DNA from: Penicillus capitatus
Lineage: Eukaryota > Chlorophyta
Length of the DNA: 64,000 nucleotides
Reading direction: 5' to 3'
Assembly (NCBI GenBank): GCA_965649825.1
Contig: OZ287699.1
Location: 806,001 to 870,000, forward strand
Each line of letters starts with the position of its first letter. Within the stretch, counting starts at the first letter, position 1. Positions 1 through 10,034 of the stretch are shown piece by piece. The translations under genes and the position numbers were made by a program. The notes beneath the pieces are model-generated. The model ran no database searches. It had not been told where the DNA came from and worked only from the letters and a program-made list of their open reading frames with translations.

Positions 1-2
1 GC

Positions 3-458
3 ATCCTTTCTTCTATTGTTTCGGACGAAGAAGACGACGATGCTGTGCATTCTCCTCCAGATTTGGAGTGGACACATGTCGATACAGACGAGGCTGAAGA
101 GATACCAGACGAGCTGCCGTCTTCCGAAGTCAATGTGAACTTCGTTGGCGATGGAGACGAAGAGATCATCGTTCGTGGGGGTGACCGCGGTCAAGCTGAC
201 GTTGCATCTCGCGGATTCGTCGTTTGATGACGTCTGTGAGTAAGGACGACTGTATCAGGCGAACTGAATGGCGTTTTCTTGGAAGATATTGAACGAGACG
301 TGGGTGGCGATGGAGATTCCACGAGCTCTGGGGAATTGTTTCTTCAACTGCGACGACTGTTGGAAGGATTTGGCCCAAAACTGCTGGATAGAAGATCCGA
401 TGGAGGCGATGGAGATGCAGCTGCGTTTCTGCGAAGATTGCGTGAGCTCTTGAGTTAG
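3..458 (+). CDS. Unidentified acidic protein, C-terminal part (partial at window start)
   Basis: An open frame runs in from the left edge and is rich in Asp and Glu (a DEEDDD run followed by acidic, Pro-containing sequence). Frame 3-180 joins 259-458 across a 78-nt GT-AG intron (donor 181, acceptor 258) in phase 1. The second exon reads as a plausible helical tail with repeated LRRL-type stretches and two GGDGD segments, and stops at 456-458. The frame join and the composition are visible; no family is recognised. The start lies outside the window, so length is unknown. The exon boundary is the best of several choices. Confidence 0.45.
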
Positions 459-1193
459 TTGGGAAGAAGCCGTTAGCCTAAAGATCCCTATGGAGTTAGA
501 CCTAGTAAAGAAAGGCAAGACCAAAACTGATTTCAGATAGAATGCATCGCGCCTTTGGCGTTCTTGGGGTATAGACGGTTTTAACAAACTGTTTAGACTA
601 TACACAGTGAATTGGAGTTTTGTGGGATGCACATCGATTCAGACGTTTTGAGGATTTTCGAGAATCGATACTGAATTTGCGATATTCACATATGGAATGT
701 AATCGGTGGTGGGTTTGTACAGAACTTCGAGAACGCATCTCCGTCCGTTGCAAGGGAGAAGCATCTATCAGCCAATGATATCAGAGTCTTCTAAGAATTA
801 ATGCTGCCGTGATCCGAACAGGTTTAGTGTTTCGCTTTCAGAACGCTCGTTTACAAACAGCTGCATCCGTTTGACATCGCAGAATTGTTCTTCCTAGTCG
901 ACAAGAGCCACGCCACAGTCGCTGCTGGGATCGATGGCACTGACGTTGTCATGCTCCTTAGTTAGTGGAGTGTAGGTTTTAAAAAAAGACACGCCTGGCT
1001 AGATGTTCTGCACCGTGTGGATCTGATCGGAGTAGAAGGTGACGGGAATCTTCAGACAAACTCGCCGCGGTCGCGCAAGCGCTCAGCGACGGACGGAGGA
1101 AACAACGCCGAGTCAATACAGAGACTACAGGTAGCGTGCATCGTCAGCCTTTATACCCGTGGTTGCCCGCGGCCTGACGTCACGTCGCGAAAC
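459..1193. other. Stretch without a recognised gene
   Basis: No conserved protein is visible. One exon-like block at 842-965 (+), preceded by a pyrimidine-rich TTTCAG and ending in TAG, encodes a protein-like tail (HPFDIAELFFLVDK and onward). It could be the last exon of a small gene, but I could not find a convincing upstream exon. Confidence 0.4.
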
Positions 1194-1325
1194 CGATCTC
1201 ATCGACTGTCGCCGTCGATCGATCCTGCCGATCTCATCGACTGTCGCCGTCGATCGATCCTGCCGATCTCATCGACTGTCGCCGTCGATCGATCCTGCCG
1301 ATCTCATCGACTGTCGCCGTCGATC
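1194..1325 (+). repeat. 35-bp tandem repeat, about 3.8 units
   Basis: Units start at 1194, 1229, 1264 and 1299; the first three are identical 35-mers beginning CGATCTCATCGACTG, and the last is cut after 27 bases. Each unit contains CGATCGAT. Identity between units points to recent slippage or unequal exchange. No gene was assigned here. Confidence 0.95.
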
Positions 1326-1574
1326 ATCGCTGACAGTACGATTTTCAGTTCTGTTGATCATTTGCTTGTAAATTACGCAGACAAGATTCGGATCGAGGAG
1401 TCATTGTAACATCGAGATCTTGTTTAACGATTGACTTGTCAAAAAAGCGTTGCCGAGTTCTAATCTTGCTACTCTCTGTTTAGACGAATTCTGCAACGCT
1501 GATCTGATCGAGCGCCTCTCGACGACCCCGACAACGATATCTCACGCTACTGCCAGCGTTTGTTTCAGGACCGG

Positions 1575-1715
1575 TAAGAGCTGAATCTCCGCTGAAGGCG
1601 GACCCGAACAGAACAAAAGTCCTGCCTGTCGCCATGACAGAAGTTTCACGCGCAGAAATCCTTCAAATGCTCGCCGACGTATTTAACACGTTTCCGGTGC
1701 GGAATCTCCCGATGA
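1575..1715 (-). pseudogene. Exon-fragment copy of the ctpA lumen-targeting region
   Basis: This stretch resembles 16700-16825, the part of the ctpA gene of this window that encodes the lumenal signal. Both contain GGACCCGAACAGAACA, CTCGCCGACG and TATTTAACAC at matching distances. Read on the minus strand in the ctpA frame, it has an in-frame stop and frameshifting indels, so it cannot encode the signal. No other ctpA exon is nearby. It is a decayed dispersed fragment. Confidence 0.8.
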
Positions 1716-1918
1716 AGCAGTCGAGTAGCAACACGACAGTCACTTTAGACATCGCACGATTCGTAGGCACCATCCGATTGCTGCGATCACAAGCAGCTTC
1801 AGAATCCTTTCAGATCACGATACCTCGTCCGATAGTTAGTTCCATTATTTGCTCTAAAGACAGACACAAAGCTTTCAATTCTCCCTTCACACGCAATGAC
1901 AACTCCATAGATCAGCAA

Positions 1919-2518
1919 CTATCTACTGCGTACAAAACTGCGCATGGAATCGCCTGTCCACAGCACATAAACCTTGTCCTTTGGTTGATTAACCGACCGT
2001 GATCGAAAGGCAATCGTCTGTATCGGATGCCAATAGAACCTGTTAACTTTGATCAGAGATGTGCTTCCAGCTAAAGTCCGCCAACCGTCTGTCGTTGAGC
2101 GAGGGGAACTCCTTCTGATCGAAGCTTTATCGTTTTCGCTTGGAGAGGGCGTACTTTCGTCGCCAAACGCGGACACACATCGCGCAACACATCGGAGACC
2201 ACAGTGATCTTGCGAATCCGCGTGATGGATACCGTTTCTGGCAGGCGATCGATCTGATTCGCCACGAACATCGGTGGATTGACAAAACTTCAAGACGAGA
2301 TATAATATCCGAAAAACAACACTGGTTTCGCGACTACTTGGTTCTTTGAGATAGACACGACTGTCGTATTTTCCTGAGCCATCAAGGACTTTCTCGATCG
2401 GACAACATGCATAAGCAGCGATTCTCTCCAGATAACGATGTCGTTGACAAATGTAACTGCTCTGATGCGCGACAGTTGTTGACTGTGTTGCAGTTATGTC
2501 GTCCTTAACAGATGGCAT
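1919..2518 (-). CDS. Possible multi-exon gene, unidentified
   Basis: Minus-strand frames give three protein-like blocks that need splicing to be joined: an N-terminal block starting with Met near 2518, a middle block around 2271-2071 (IDRLPETVSITRIRKITVVS and onward), and a tail ending at 1919 (NQPKDKVYVLWTGDSM). No family is recognised. I could not place the splice sites with matching phase, so the extent is only an envelope. It lies tail-on to the proteasome gene, 92 bp downstream of that gene's stop. Confidence 0.3.
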   Translation of the reverse strand: MPSVKDDITATQSTTVAHQSSYICQRHRYLERIAAYACCPIEKVLDGSGKYDSRVYLKEPSSRETSVVFRILYLVLKFCQSTDVRGESDRSPARNGIHHADSQDHCGLRCVARCVSAFGDESTPSPSENDKASIRRSSPRSTTDGWRTLAGSTSLIKVNRFYWHPIQTIAFRSRSVNQPKDKVYVLWTGDSMRSFVRSR

Positions 2519-2610
2519 ATCGTACTTAAGTCCTCCTGTGTTTCATGATTTTTGTAACTGACTCGACTGTTAAAATGCGAATGCTGAGTTAAACGTGTTA
2601 TCTGTCAACA

Positions 2611-3672
2611 TCACCAAGCATTTGGGGAGTGCTTTGTCGGATGGACAAATTTCTCGTAGTCCCACTTCAGCTCAAGAGCAAATGGATCACTCACTTCGAC
2701 ACCTATCACATCATTCCATGCATGATCGGAACAGAACGCGTACAGCGTCGACCAGCTGCCGTGCAGACGGCGATCTGGCACTTGTTTAGGAAACGCGCGT
2801 CCCGATAGCAACCCGAAGCAAGACACGTTTTAACGAGCTTGATGGTCTCATCTTTTGTGAGGTCTGGACGATAATGCTCTCGAAGGAGTGGCCTCATAAG
2901 GTGATGTCCAAACCCTACAACGTAGTATCACTGCAATCGGAGAAATCACGTTTAGACATTGTTGCACCTGTTGTGATGTGATCGTCAACATAATGTGTGC
3001 CAATCATGCCGACCGTTCCCAGAAAAGACTTTCCTTCTTGCCACCCTCCGACGATGACACTATTCCATAGCGGATCGAAATCGTTGCGCCGGTTGTAAAG
3101 CACACGGCAGAGAATGGAATGCACTTCAGAGGGCGTTAACTGAATTCCATCATCGGCGCAGTAGTCATCCATAGCGAAGTCTTCCAACAGCTCGCAGATG
3201 TAGTCGTAGTCGGATACTTCTCCACCAGCACCAATGAGACATGACTCATTGACCTTATGTAAACGCTGAACATTCTTGTAACGCATGGTATGGCCATAAC
3301 AAGCTAAACAACACTCCATCTATCCCATTCAAAGACAGATCTCGGATTTGTGATACCCAGTGTATCGGCGGCCAATACCACTCCTTCAGCAAACTTTACT
3401 GCCATGACGGTGGAGCCCATCACGACTGGATATCTACAGAAACAATGTGATCTTCGTCTCTATTTACGGCAGAAGGACTGTGTGTTCTCTCTGTTGTTTT
3501 TTGGAGCTCCATCGGGAGCCAGTGTGAAAGGAGCTGCTCCGTTTTTGGGAAAGAGAGTGGGATAGACGTCTCTCGGAACTTTATCCAACGGATGCCTCTC
3601 CGGAATACCGGCCACACTTCCGTTGACGTTTAATCCCAGTGCCGCTGGGTGACTGGGCGAACGCGCATACAT
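2611..3672 (-). CDS. PSMB4: 20S proteasome subunit beta type-4 (beta-7)
   Basis: Structural, non-catalytic beta subunit of the 20S proteasome core. Five exons: 3672-3479, 3433-3357, 3303-2968, 2914-2753 and 2702-2611, with introns of 45, 53, 53 and 50 nt, all phase-consistent, giving 286 residues. Family landmarks after splicing: TQYPVVMGSTVMAVKF with an AADTLA stretch, LIGAGGEVSDYDY, LYNRRNDFDPLWNSVIVGG, a TTGFGHHLMRPLLR segment, RDARFLNKCQIAV and the LKWDYEKF tail. As in other beta-4 subunits, the catalytic N-terminal Thr is absent. The start at 3672 is 148 bp from the divergent lipase start, so the two may share a promoter. A decayed copy of the last intron and exons lies at 14726-14926. 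Confidence 0.95.
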
Positions 3673-3820
3673 CTATCTCTCGAATAACGTACGACACGAC
3701 GTATCCAACTTCGCACGTTCGCTCATACCACTATCAATATCTCAACTACTTCTCTGTTTTCGCACTCACTCGCGTGTGCATTCATCTGCTTGTTTCTTTG
3801 TTCATTAGAACAACGAAGTC
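3673..3820. promoter_or_regulatory. Putative bidirectional promoter (PSMB4 / lipase)
   Basis: 148 bp separate the two divergent start codons. No core motif is conclusive; the assignment follows from the head-to-head layout, which recurs in this window. Confidence 0.5.
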
Positions 3821-6095
3821 ATGGAGTCGGGCTTCGTTGCCGTCGGAGCTGCGGCTGTCGCGTACTATGTCTATAAGCAGACACGCAGGGACTCGCCAGT
3901 CTCGACGGTCGAAACGCACCGACACGTCGAACAGGCTCCACGAAACTGGACAGGGGAACTGTATCTTTTTGCCGAGGCCTTGCGGTCTCACTCTTTCTGG
4001 CAGCATCTCACACTTATGTCCATCTATATGTTACAGATATCTCTACTTGGAGTATATCACACACTGGCAGACGGCAGATTTGTTCATTGGACTCTTTTAT
4101 TTGGCCCGGCAAGGCATTCGAGATTATCCTGCAGCCGAAGTGGTGACCAACGGAAAGCGTGTTCATCCCAAAGGCCTGGAAAGACCTGCTGCCATTGAAC
4201 TCAAAGTGTGACTGTCGCTTATGACTTAGTATCATCTCAGCTCTCATTTATATAGAATAAGTTCGAGATCATGTATCGTTTATTGATTTACAGTCAGAAG
4301 CTTAGAAACACCTCCGTGGAAATCCCCATTGAAGAATGGGTGGATCTAGAGCTCAGTAAGGATACTGATGGATAAGTGGTTTTTGCCAAGGGTGGTGTCG
4401 TGGAGGTGCGACTGATTTTGTAGTTTATCGACCAAAAGCCTCCGTTCTGTGTCCTGCCTACATCATTGTACGAGATCCCATTCTGCATTCCTTTGTTCTG
4501 GCCATTCGGGGTACCCATACCACCAGAGACATCTTCACCTCTCTGTCAGGAGCGGCGAAGCCTCATCATTACGTGGATCAACATGGGCTGGTATTGGGGT
4601 ATTCCCATTTTGGTATGCTGGCTGGAGCTCGGTGGATCTTTAAGCACTGCAAAGACGTCCTTCTTGCTGCGCATGAAGCACAACCAGATTATAAGCTGCT
4701 GGTTACGGGACACTCGATGGGTGGCGGAGCTGCAGCGATGTTGACCATGATGTTCCGGGAACAGCTTTCGCACTTCTGCGATGCTGAGTGCTACACCTTT
4801 GCCTGTCCTGGCTGCATGACTCTCGAACTTGCAGAATCTTGTGCTCCCTATGTCAACACCCTCATCTACGGTATGTGTGTCGCCTATTTTGGCAATCTGT
4901 GATGAGTATCAGATCAACAGGTACAGATGTGGTGCCGACCATCAGTCCTGGCGCTGGCGATCTGTTGAGGGAAGAAGTGGAAAAGTCTTCATGGGTCACA
5001 TCCTTCAAGCAAGACATCAGGTCTGTCCAGTGCCTTCGTTCCATTGACGAGAATCGCCAAATCGCGGCAGGTCTTCTCCCTTCGTGCAGACAATTGAAAG
5101 TCGAGTGAAGGGTATGTATCGATCGGCATCCTCATGGACGCTGCGTCAAGCAAAGACAGTGTCGAATCTAACAACGAGTTGTGTCCGGCCACGAGACTAT
5201 CACACGAGCCTGTCAATGAGCAACCTACAGGAGGCGCAATTATCGACGAGTCTCACTGATGAGTGCTCGAAGGACACCGATCAAGAAAACAACGCCGAGA
5301 TTGATAGAGAACGGGAAAAGACAGCTAGCTGCAGCAGCCAACAGAGACCCGCTCTTTCTTCAAGGACCGATGTGAATGCAAAAGGCTCTCTTGTATCGGA
5401 CATGTGGTCCAAACTCTCTTATTTCTCCTGGAATCGCAGAATTTCAGATGTCAGTTCAGCCAGCAACAGTAACCTCTCTTTTGTCTCTCTCGGTGACATG
5501 TATTGAGCAATAAGAGCAGGATGTGCTACCGTGGAGGATGCAGAGGAAGATGTAGAGGGCGTCTTCAATGCGCAAGGCATTGAAGGTACGAGTGGCGGCT
5601 CTTATTGGATCACATGTATGATCCATGTACATTGCGGTGTATAGACGATGGAGAATGCGAAGAGAGAGAAGCCTCGACATCCAATTGTACTCAATCCAAT
5701 CCAAAACGATTGCTCTATCCGGCAGGAAAGATCTATCACCTTGTGCCAGAGTATATTCTGAAGGCCGATTCTTCACCTGAAGAGCACCGTGATGTCGCAT
5801 CGGAAGCAACGTCATCCTCGGAGCGCGAATCCTGGTTACACAATACGATCCGTGGGATTCTTTTTCTAAAGGCGGTGTTCTGTTCAGGTACCATCCCTCT
5901 GGCCAGAATGACGTGGACAATGAAGACAGCGCTTTTGTCCTCTTTTCGGAGATTCCGCATCAGGCATACGGCAGGATACGTGTATGTCGGTCAATGGTGA
6001 TGGATCATTTTGTTCCTCGGTACAAGACTGCTCTACGTTCGACAATCCAAGAGCTCCATTCAGCATTGGAGGGATCCACAATTCATGATATCTAA
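3821..6095 (+). CDS. Class 3 lipase, diacylglycerol lipase-like
   Basis: Predicted acylglycerol hydrolase of the lipase 3 family. Nine exons: 3821-3984, 4037-4205, 4256-4355, 4424-4870, 4921-5024, 5090-5492, 5544-5585, 5645-5750 and 5807-6095. Every junction keeps phase, giving 607 residues. The N-terminus has a short hydrophobic segment (AVGAAAVAYYVY), a likely membrane anchor. The core shows the oxyanion block IRGTHTTRDIFTSLSG, the nucleophile elbow GHSMGGG (Ser in GxSxG) and an acidic residue in GTDVVPTIS. A Ser-rich insert of about 130 residues is followed by the LLYPAGKIYHLV and MVMDHFVPRY segments typical of the large members. It converges on histidinol dehydrogenase, 128 bp apart. The substrate is inferred from the family only. 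Confidence 0.93.
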
Positions 6096-6223
6096 CTCTC
6101 GTGGCAGTGCCCTCAACTCCATACCCGTGTCTTCGAATGCTGCTGGACACTATTCAACATAGAAATTGAAATAGAGCGACGGTTCTGAGGCGTAAGATGT
6201 TAGTAGAGAGACGTCCATGCAAA

Positions 6224-8072
6224 CTACATGTGTAATCTGACAGAAACGGCGCGCTTATGAGCTTCTAATGTCTCGACCTCAGCCATCTTCTCCACAATGG
6301 GACCTAAACGCTCAAGTCCAGTTCGACTGAGCCTCTGCACAGTGATCTTCTTTAGGAACGAATCCAGGGAGACCCCACTGTACATCCGAGCGCAACCATA
6401 AGTCGGCAAGACGTGATTTGTGCCTGGAACAACAATATGAACACGAGAACAGCTTCATCAGAAGCAGCTGTGTCATACCGCTCGCATAGTCCCCAACGCT
6501 TTCGGGCGTATATCTGCCTAGGAAAACGGATCCCGCATTCATAATTCCTGGGATGTACGAATCAGCATCCTGCGTGTTGATGATTAGGTGCTCAGGAGCA
6601 TAGGCGTTGGAAAATTCGAGTGCTTCAGCTCTATCTTGAACTCGAATAATCTTGGAGTTCTCCAAGGATTTCTTTGTCATAGCAGCACGGGGCAATGTCG
6701 CCAGTTGTTCGTCAATGGCCGTTTGCAAGGCATCCAGATCCACAGAAGGTAATGCAACGAGGACGACTTGCGAATCTGGCCCATGCTCTGCCTGTCCCCA
6801 AACACATTGATGTGGAGATGGTCACATGGGTGTCACCTGCGACAGCAGATCACAGGCCACATGTGTCACATCAGCATCTCCATCTGCGATGACGAGGACT
6901 TCTGAAGGCCCTGCTGGCATATCAATGGAGACGAGTGCTTCACTGTTTTGAAGATACATCTTGGCTGCTGTAACGTATTGATTACCTGGCCCGAAGAGTT
7001 TGTCCACCTTTGGACACGATTCGGTTCCCCAGGCCATAGCCCCAACAGCCTAGAGGGTGACATTTGGTTGAGACAGCCGGAGAAAGCATAGAGTGTTCAC
7101 TTGTGCACCGCCGGCTTTGAGAACGTGCGTTGCACCTGCCAGTTTTGCACAGTACAGGACTTCTGCAGCTATGGTGCCATCCAACGCAGGCGGCGTTGCC
7201 AAAACAATGGTCCGACATCCTGCAGTTTGCAAAGACGACGATGCCCGATTCTTGCTAGAGTCTTGACCAGTTACCTGCAATTTTGGCAGGGACTGTTAGC
7301 ATGAGAGCACTGGATGGTAAAACAGCTGTTCCGCCGGGCACATAGACTCCCACAGATTCTAGAAGATGATGAGATGTGGACGGCAATGCGTGACAAGGGA
7401 CATCACCAATAGGCCGGGAAATGCGTTGACAAGTGACGCCCGGCATCGTCTCCACTTCCAGTGTCGGGCTGTTTTGAGCTTCATGAAATTTCTTGATATT
7501 TGCGTATGCCACGTGAAAGGCATACTGCAGGTCGCTCTCCAATTCTGGTATCTCGAGCTCCTGCAGTCCTGATCTCTATTAGCTTTCTGTCAGGGATCAG
7601 ATACTTCTCCGCACTTCGATTGGACAGCAAACCCAATCCAGAAGGACAGAATCAAATTTCTTTGTGTATGTCTTTACTGCATGATCTCCATTTCGACGGA
7701 CATCTTCCACGATCGGTCCCACCTGTATTCCGTTTTTGGCCAAACGAGAGGTAGTCACACTACCGTGCGCATAATCGCCGGGAAATCCTGTCGTGGTCTT
7801 TGGCACAAGTCTCGTCGCATTTCGGCCGTTAGGGATGTGAACGGGAACGACTTGAGAGCGACACTCTCTTTTCCGGAGATAGCTTCACAGCGATCCATTC
7901 GCCGTTGCGATCTAAGTCGTTCCCGACGTCGTCTCAAAGGCCCTCCACGGGACGCGTGGCTCCGAGAACACGATTCCAATCGCAGCGACGCATGCAGTAC
8001 GCGAGGGATCATTTCGACCGTTCTCACCGTCGCTTTCTTCGGCTGACTGTGTTTGAAACGACATCGAGCCAT
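6224..8072 (-). CDS. HDH: Histidinol dehydrogenase, probably plastid-targeted
   Basis: Catalyses the last two steps of histidine synthesis (histidinol to histidine, NAD-dependent, Zn-requiring). Traced exons: 7633 upward, 7560-7275, 7219-7101, 7049-6837, 6791-6479 and 6423-6224. Landmarks: [57 protein letters not shown] and the family signature around [20 protein letters not shown]. The body after the first block is 377 codons, as expected. Upstream of 7633 the frame starts with VVPVHIPNG, and the transit-peptide exon is unsettled: a basic, Ser-rich leader starting at 8072, joined by a 38-nt intron 7888-7851, is one option. The start may therefore be wrong. It is divergent from the carrier gene. 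Confidence 0.9.
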
Positions 8073-8261
8073 CCAACACTGCCTCGTGACACTCTGAAGA
8101 GACAGTCTCGTTTACGTCCTCAAATCGCAAACACTCATACAACACGCGCCTCGCCATTTGATTTGCTCTATAAAACCTCGAATTCGTTTGTGCCGAACAA
8201 CATAACACTCAGAATCCCTCTTGACAACGCGACGCCTTGTCGAACAATTTCAGAACGCGAG

Positions 8262-9467
8262 ATGGCAATTCAAGTGCGCCGCCTCGGTTTTGAAGCACCA
8301 TTAGAAAACGCGGACGACTGAAGGCATCATCGGCTGCTTACTATGATGACAGAGTATTGCGGGAGCTGTTTACGAGCGGAACCAGTGTTGCTGTTGCTTC
8401 TGCTGCAACGAATCCGATTGGTAAGAAATGTTCGAGAAGAGACGCGAAATTGATATGGTGCCGTGTTGTGTAGAGGTCATTAAGGTCCGGCAACAACTCG
8501 CTGGATTGACACTCGCAGACGGTTCCCGGGCTCCTGGACTGGTTGCGCCAATGCAATATAAACGCGCCGTCGAAGCACTCCGTTTTGTGTTGTAGGTAAC
8601 GACTGGTACAAGATTGATTCAAAATGAGGGGGTAGTGGCATTGGGACGTGGGTTAAGTGCTAGCATCACGCGTGCGTCTGTCTATGGAAGTGCGTCAGAA
8701 TGGATGGCGGCAGTGATGCATGTTGAGATGATGTGACGTTTAGGCGCACGTCTGGGATTATACAGTCCTCTGAAACGCGCCCTTGGCGCAGACGGAGATC
8801 AATCTGCCATTCTCAAGAAAGCTGCGGCAGGGATTGGGAGCGGATCCATAGCAGCAGCCATCTCCAATCCAATCGACCTCATTAAAGTGCCCGTCACATC
8901 AACAGTCATGTCCACGGTGGGAGAGATCTGTTTTGTTCCTACAGACACGTCAAATGTCTCCAATGGGTGGAGGGAGAAATTACTTCGCTGTTCTGAAAGA
9001 AGTTCTGGCAACAGAAGGCGTTTCAGGCCTGTGGCAAGGGACCAGTCCCGGTATGATGCGTGCTGCCGTGTTGACAGCTTCACAGATGGCGACCTACGAT
9101 GAAGTCAAGCGCAGCATCATTCGTACTTTCCATTGGGGAGACGATGCGCGAACACACTTTGCGACCAGCATGTTGACGGGGCTCGTTTGTACGACAGCAA
9201 CCTCCCCGGTGGATGTGCTGAAGACCAAGATGTTCGTGAACGGGGGACAATATTCTTCAACATTGGCCTGTGCTCGAGAGCTCTTTATGGCCGAAGGACT
9301 CAGGGGGTTCTTTAAAGGTAAGCTTCCCATTCTCCAGACGTCACATCATCTCACATGAGCGATATCTAGGATGGACCGCTAATTACATTCGTGTGGGACC
9401 AAACACGACCATCACTTTCCTCGTGTTGGAACAATTAAGGGTGTGGGCCGGTCTCGGAAACGTCTAG
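8262..9467 (+). CDS. Mitochondrial carrier family protein (dicarboxylate/UCP-like)
   Basis: Inner-membrane solute carrier. Seven exons: 8262-8286, 8355-8420, 8474-8541, 8596-8689, 8744-8886, 8945-9317 and 9370-9467, all in phase, 288 residues, the usual carrier length. The three repeats each show the P-x-(D/E)-x-x-(K/R) signature: NPIEVIKVR, NPIDLIK and SPVDVLKTKM, and each has an EG-x-x-G-(L/F) segment. Six helices are expected. The pattern is closest to dicarboxylate, oxoglutarate or uncoupling carriers, but the substrate cannot be fixed by eye. The first exon (25 nt, ATG 8262) is the least certain. Introns at 8690-8743 and 9318-9369 carry the TGATGTGA or CACATCATCTCAC strings seen elsewhere. 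Confidence 0.9.
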
Positions 9468-10034
9468 ATTATTTGAAGCCACATGGCTGCCTTGCATGAT
9501 TCCTATTGGGATTCGAGTTTTGACTCATCGAACTTCACTCAAGGAATCACATACGCACAGCATTTAATCTTTACCGTTTCTAGTTAGAGCACCCAAAGCG
9601 GGTTTGATATGAAAGTACTCTCGTTCCTAATTACCCTCTTTCTCTCTTTCTAGATCTGTGCTGAAGTCTTGGCGGTCTTTGCTGGCTTTTATCACATTTA
9701 AATCGTCTTATTATTGTTGTTAATCTGATATCTGTTATTGTTCTTCTCAATCTGATTTCTCCTGTTCTGCTTCTACTCTTAATGGGAACATGCACAGTGA
9801 TCCGGCAAAGACGAGTCCATATCTGATACCACAATCCAAAGATTTCGTTGGAAATTACGAATGATGGCATAAACGGTTCAGTTGTGCAATAACACTGCAA
9901 GGCATGGATAAAAAAGTTGGGAAAAGTTCTATGTGTCATGCAACAACAACACCGTCACTGTGAAAGCAAGGTTGTTCATTCAGAGGGTATTTATTCTAAT
10001 ATGGTTTGCCAACGACGATCTATCCGCCTGCGAG
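9468..10034. other. Intergenic, nothing recognised
   Basis: AT-richer spacer between the carrier stop and the gamma-glutamyltransferase start. It holds a pyrimidine-rich stretch near 9640-9780 and no conserved frame. Confidence 0.5.
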
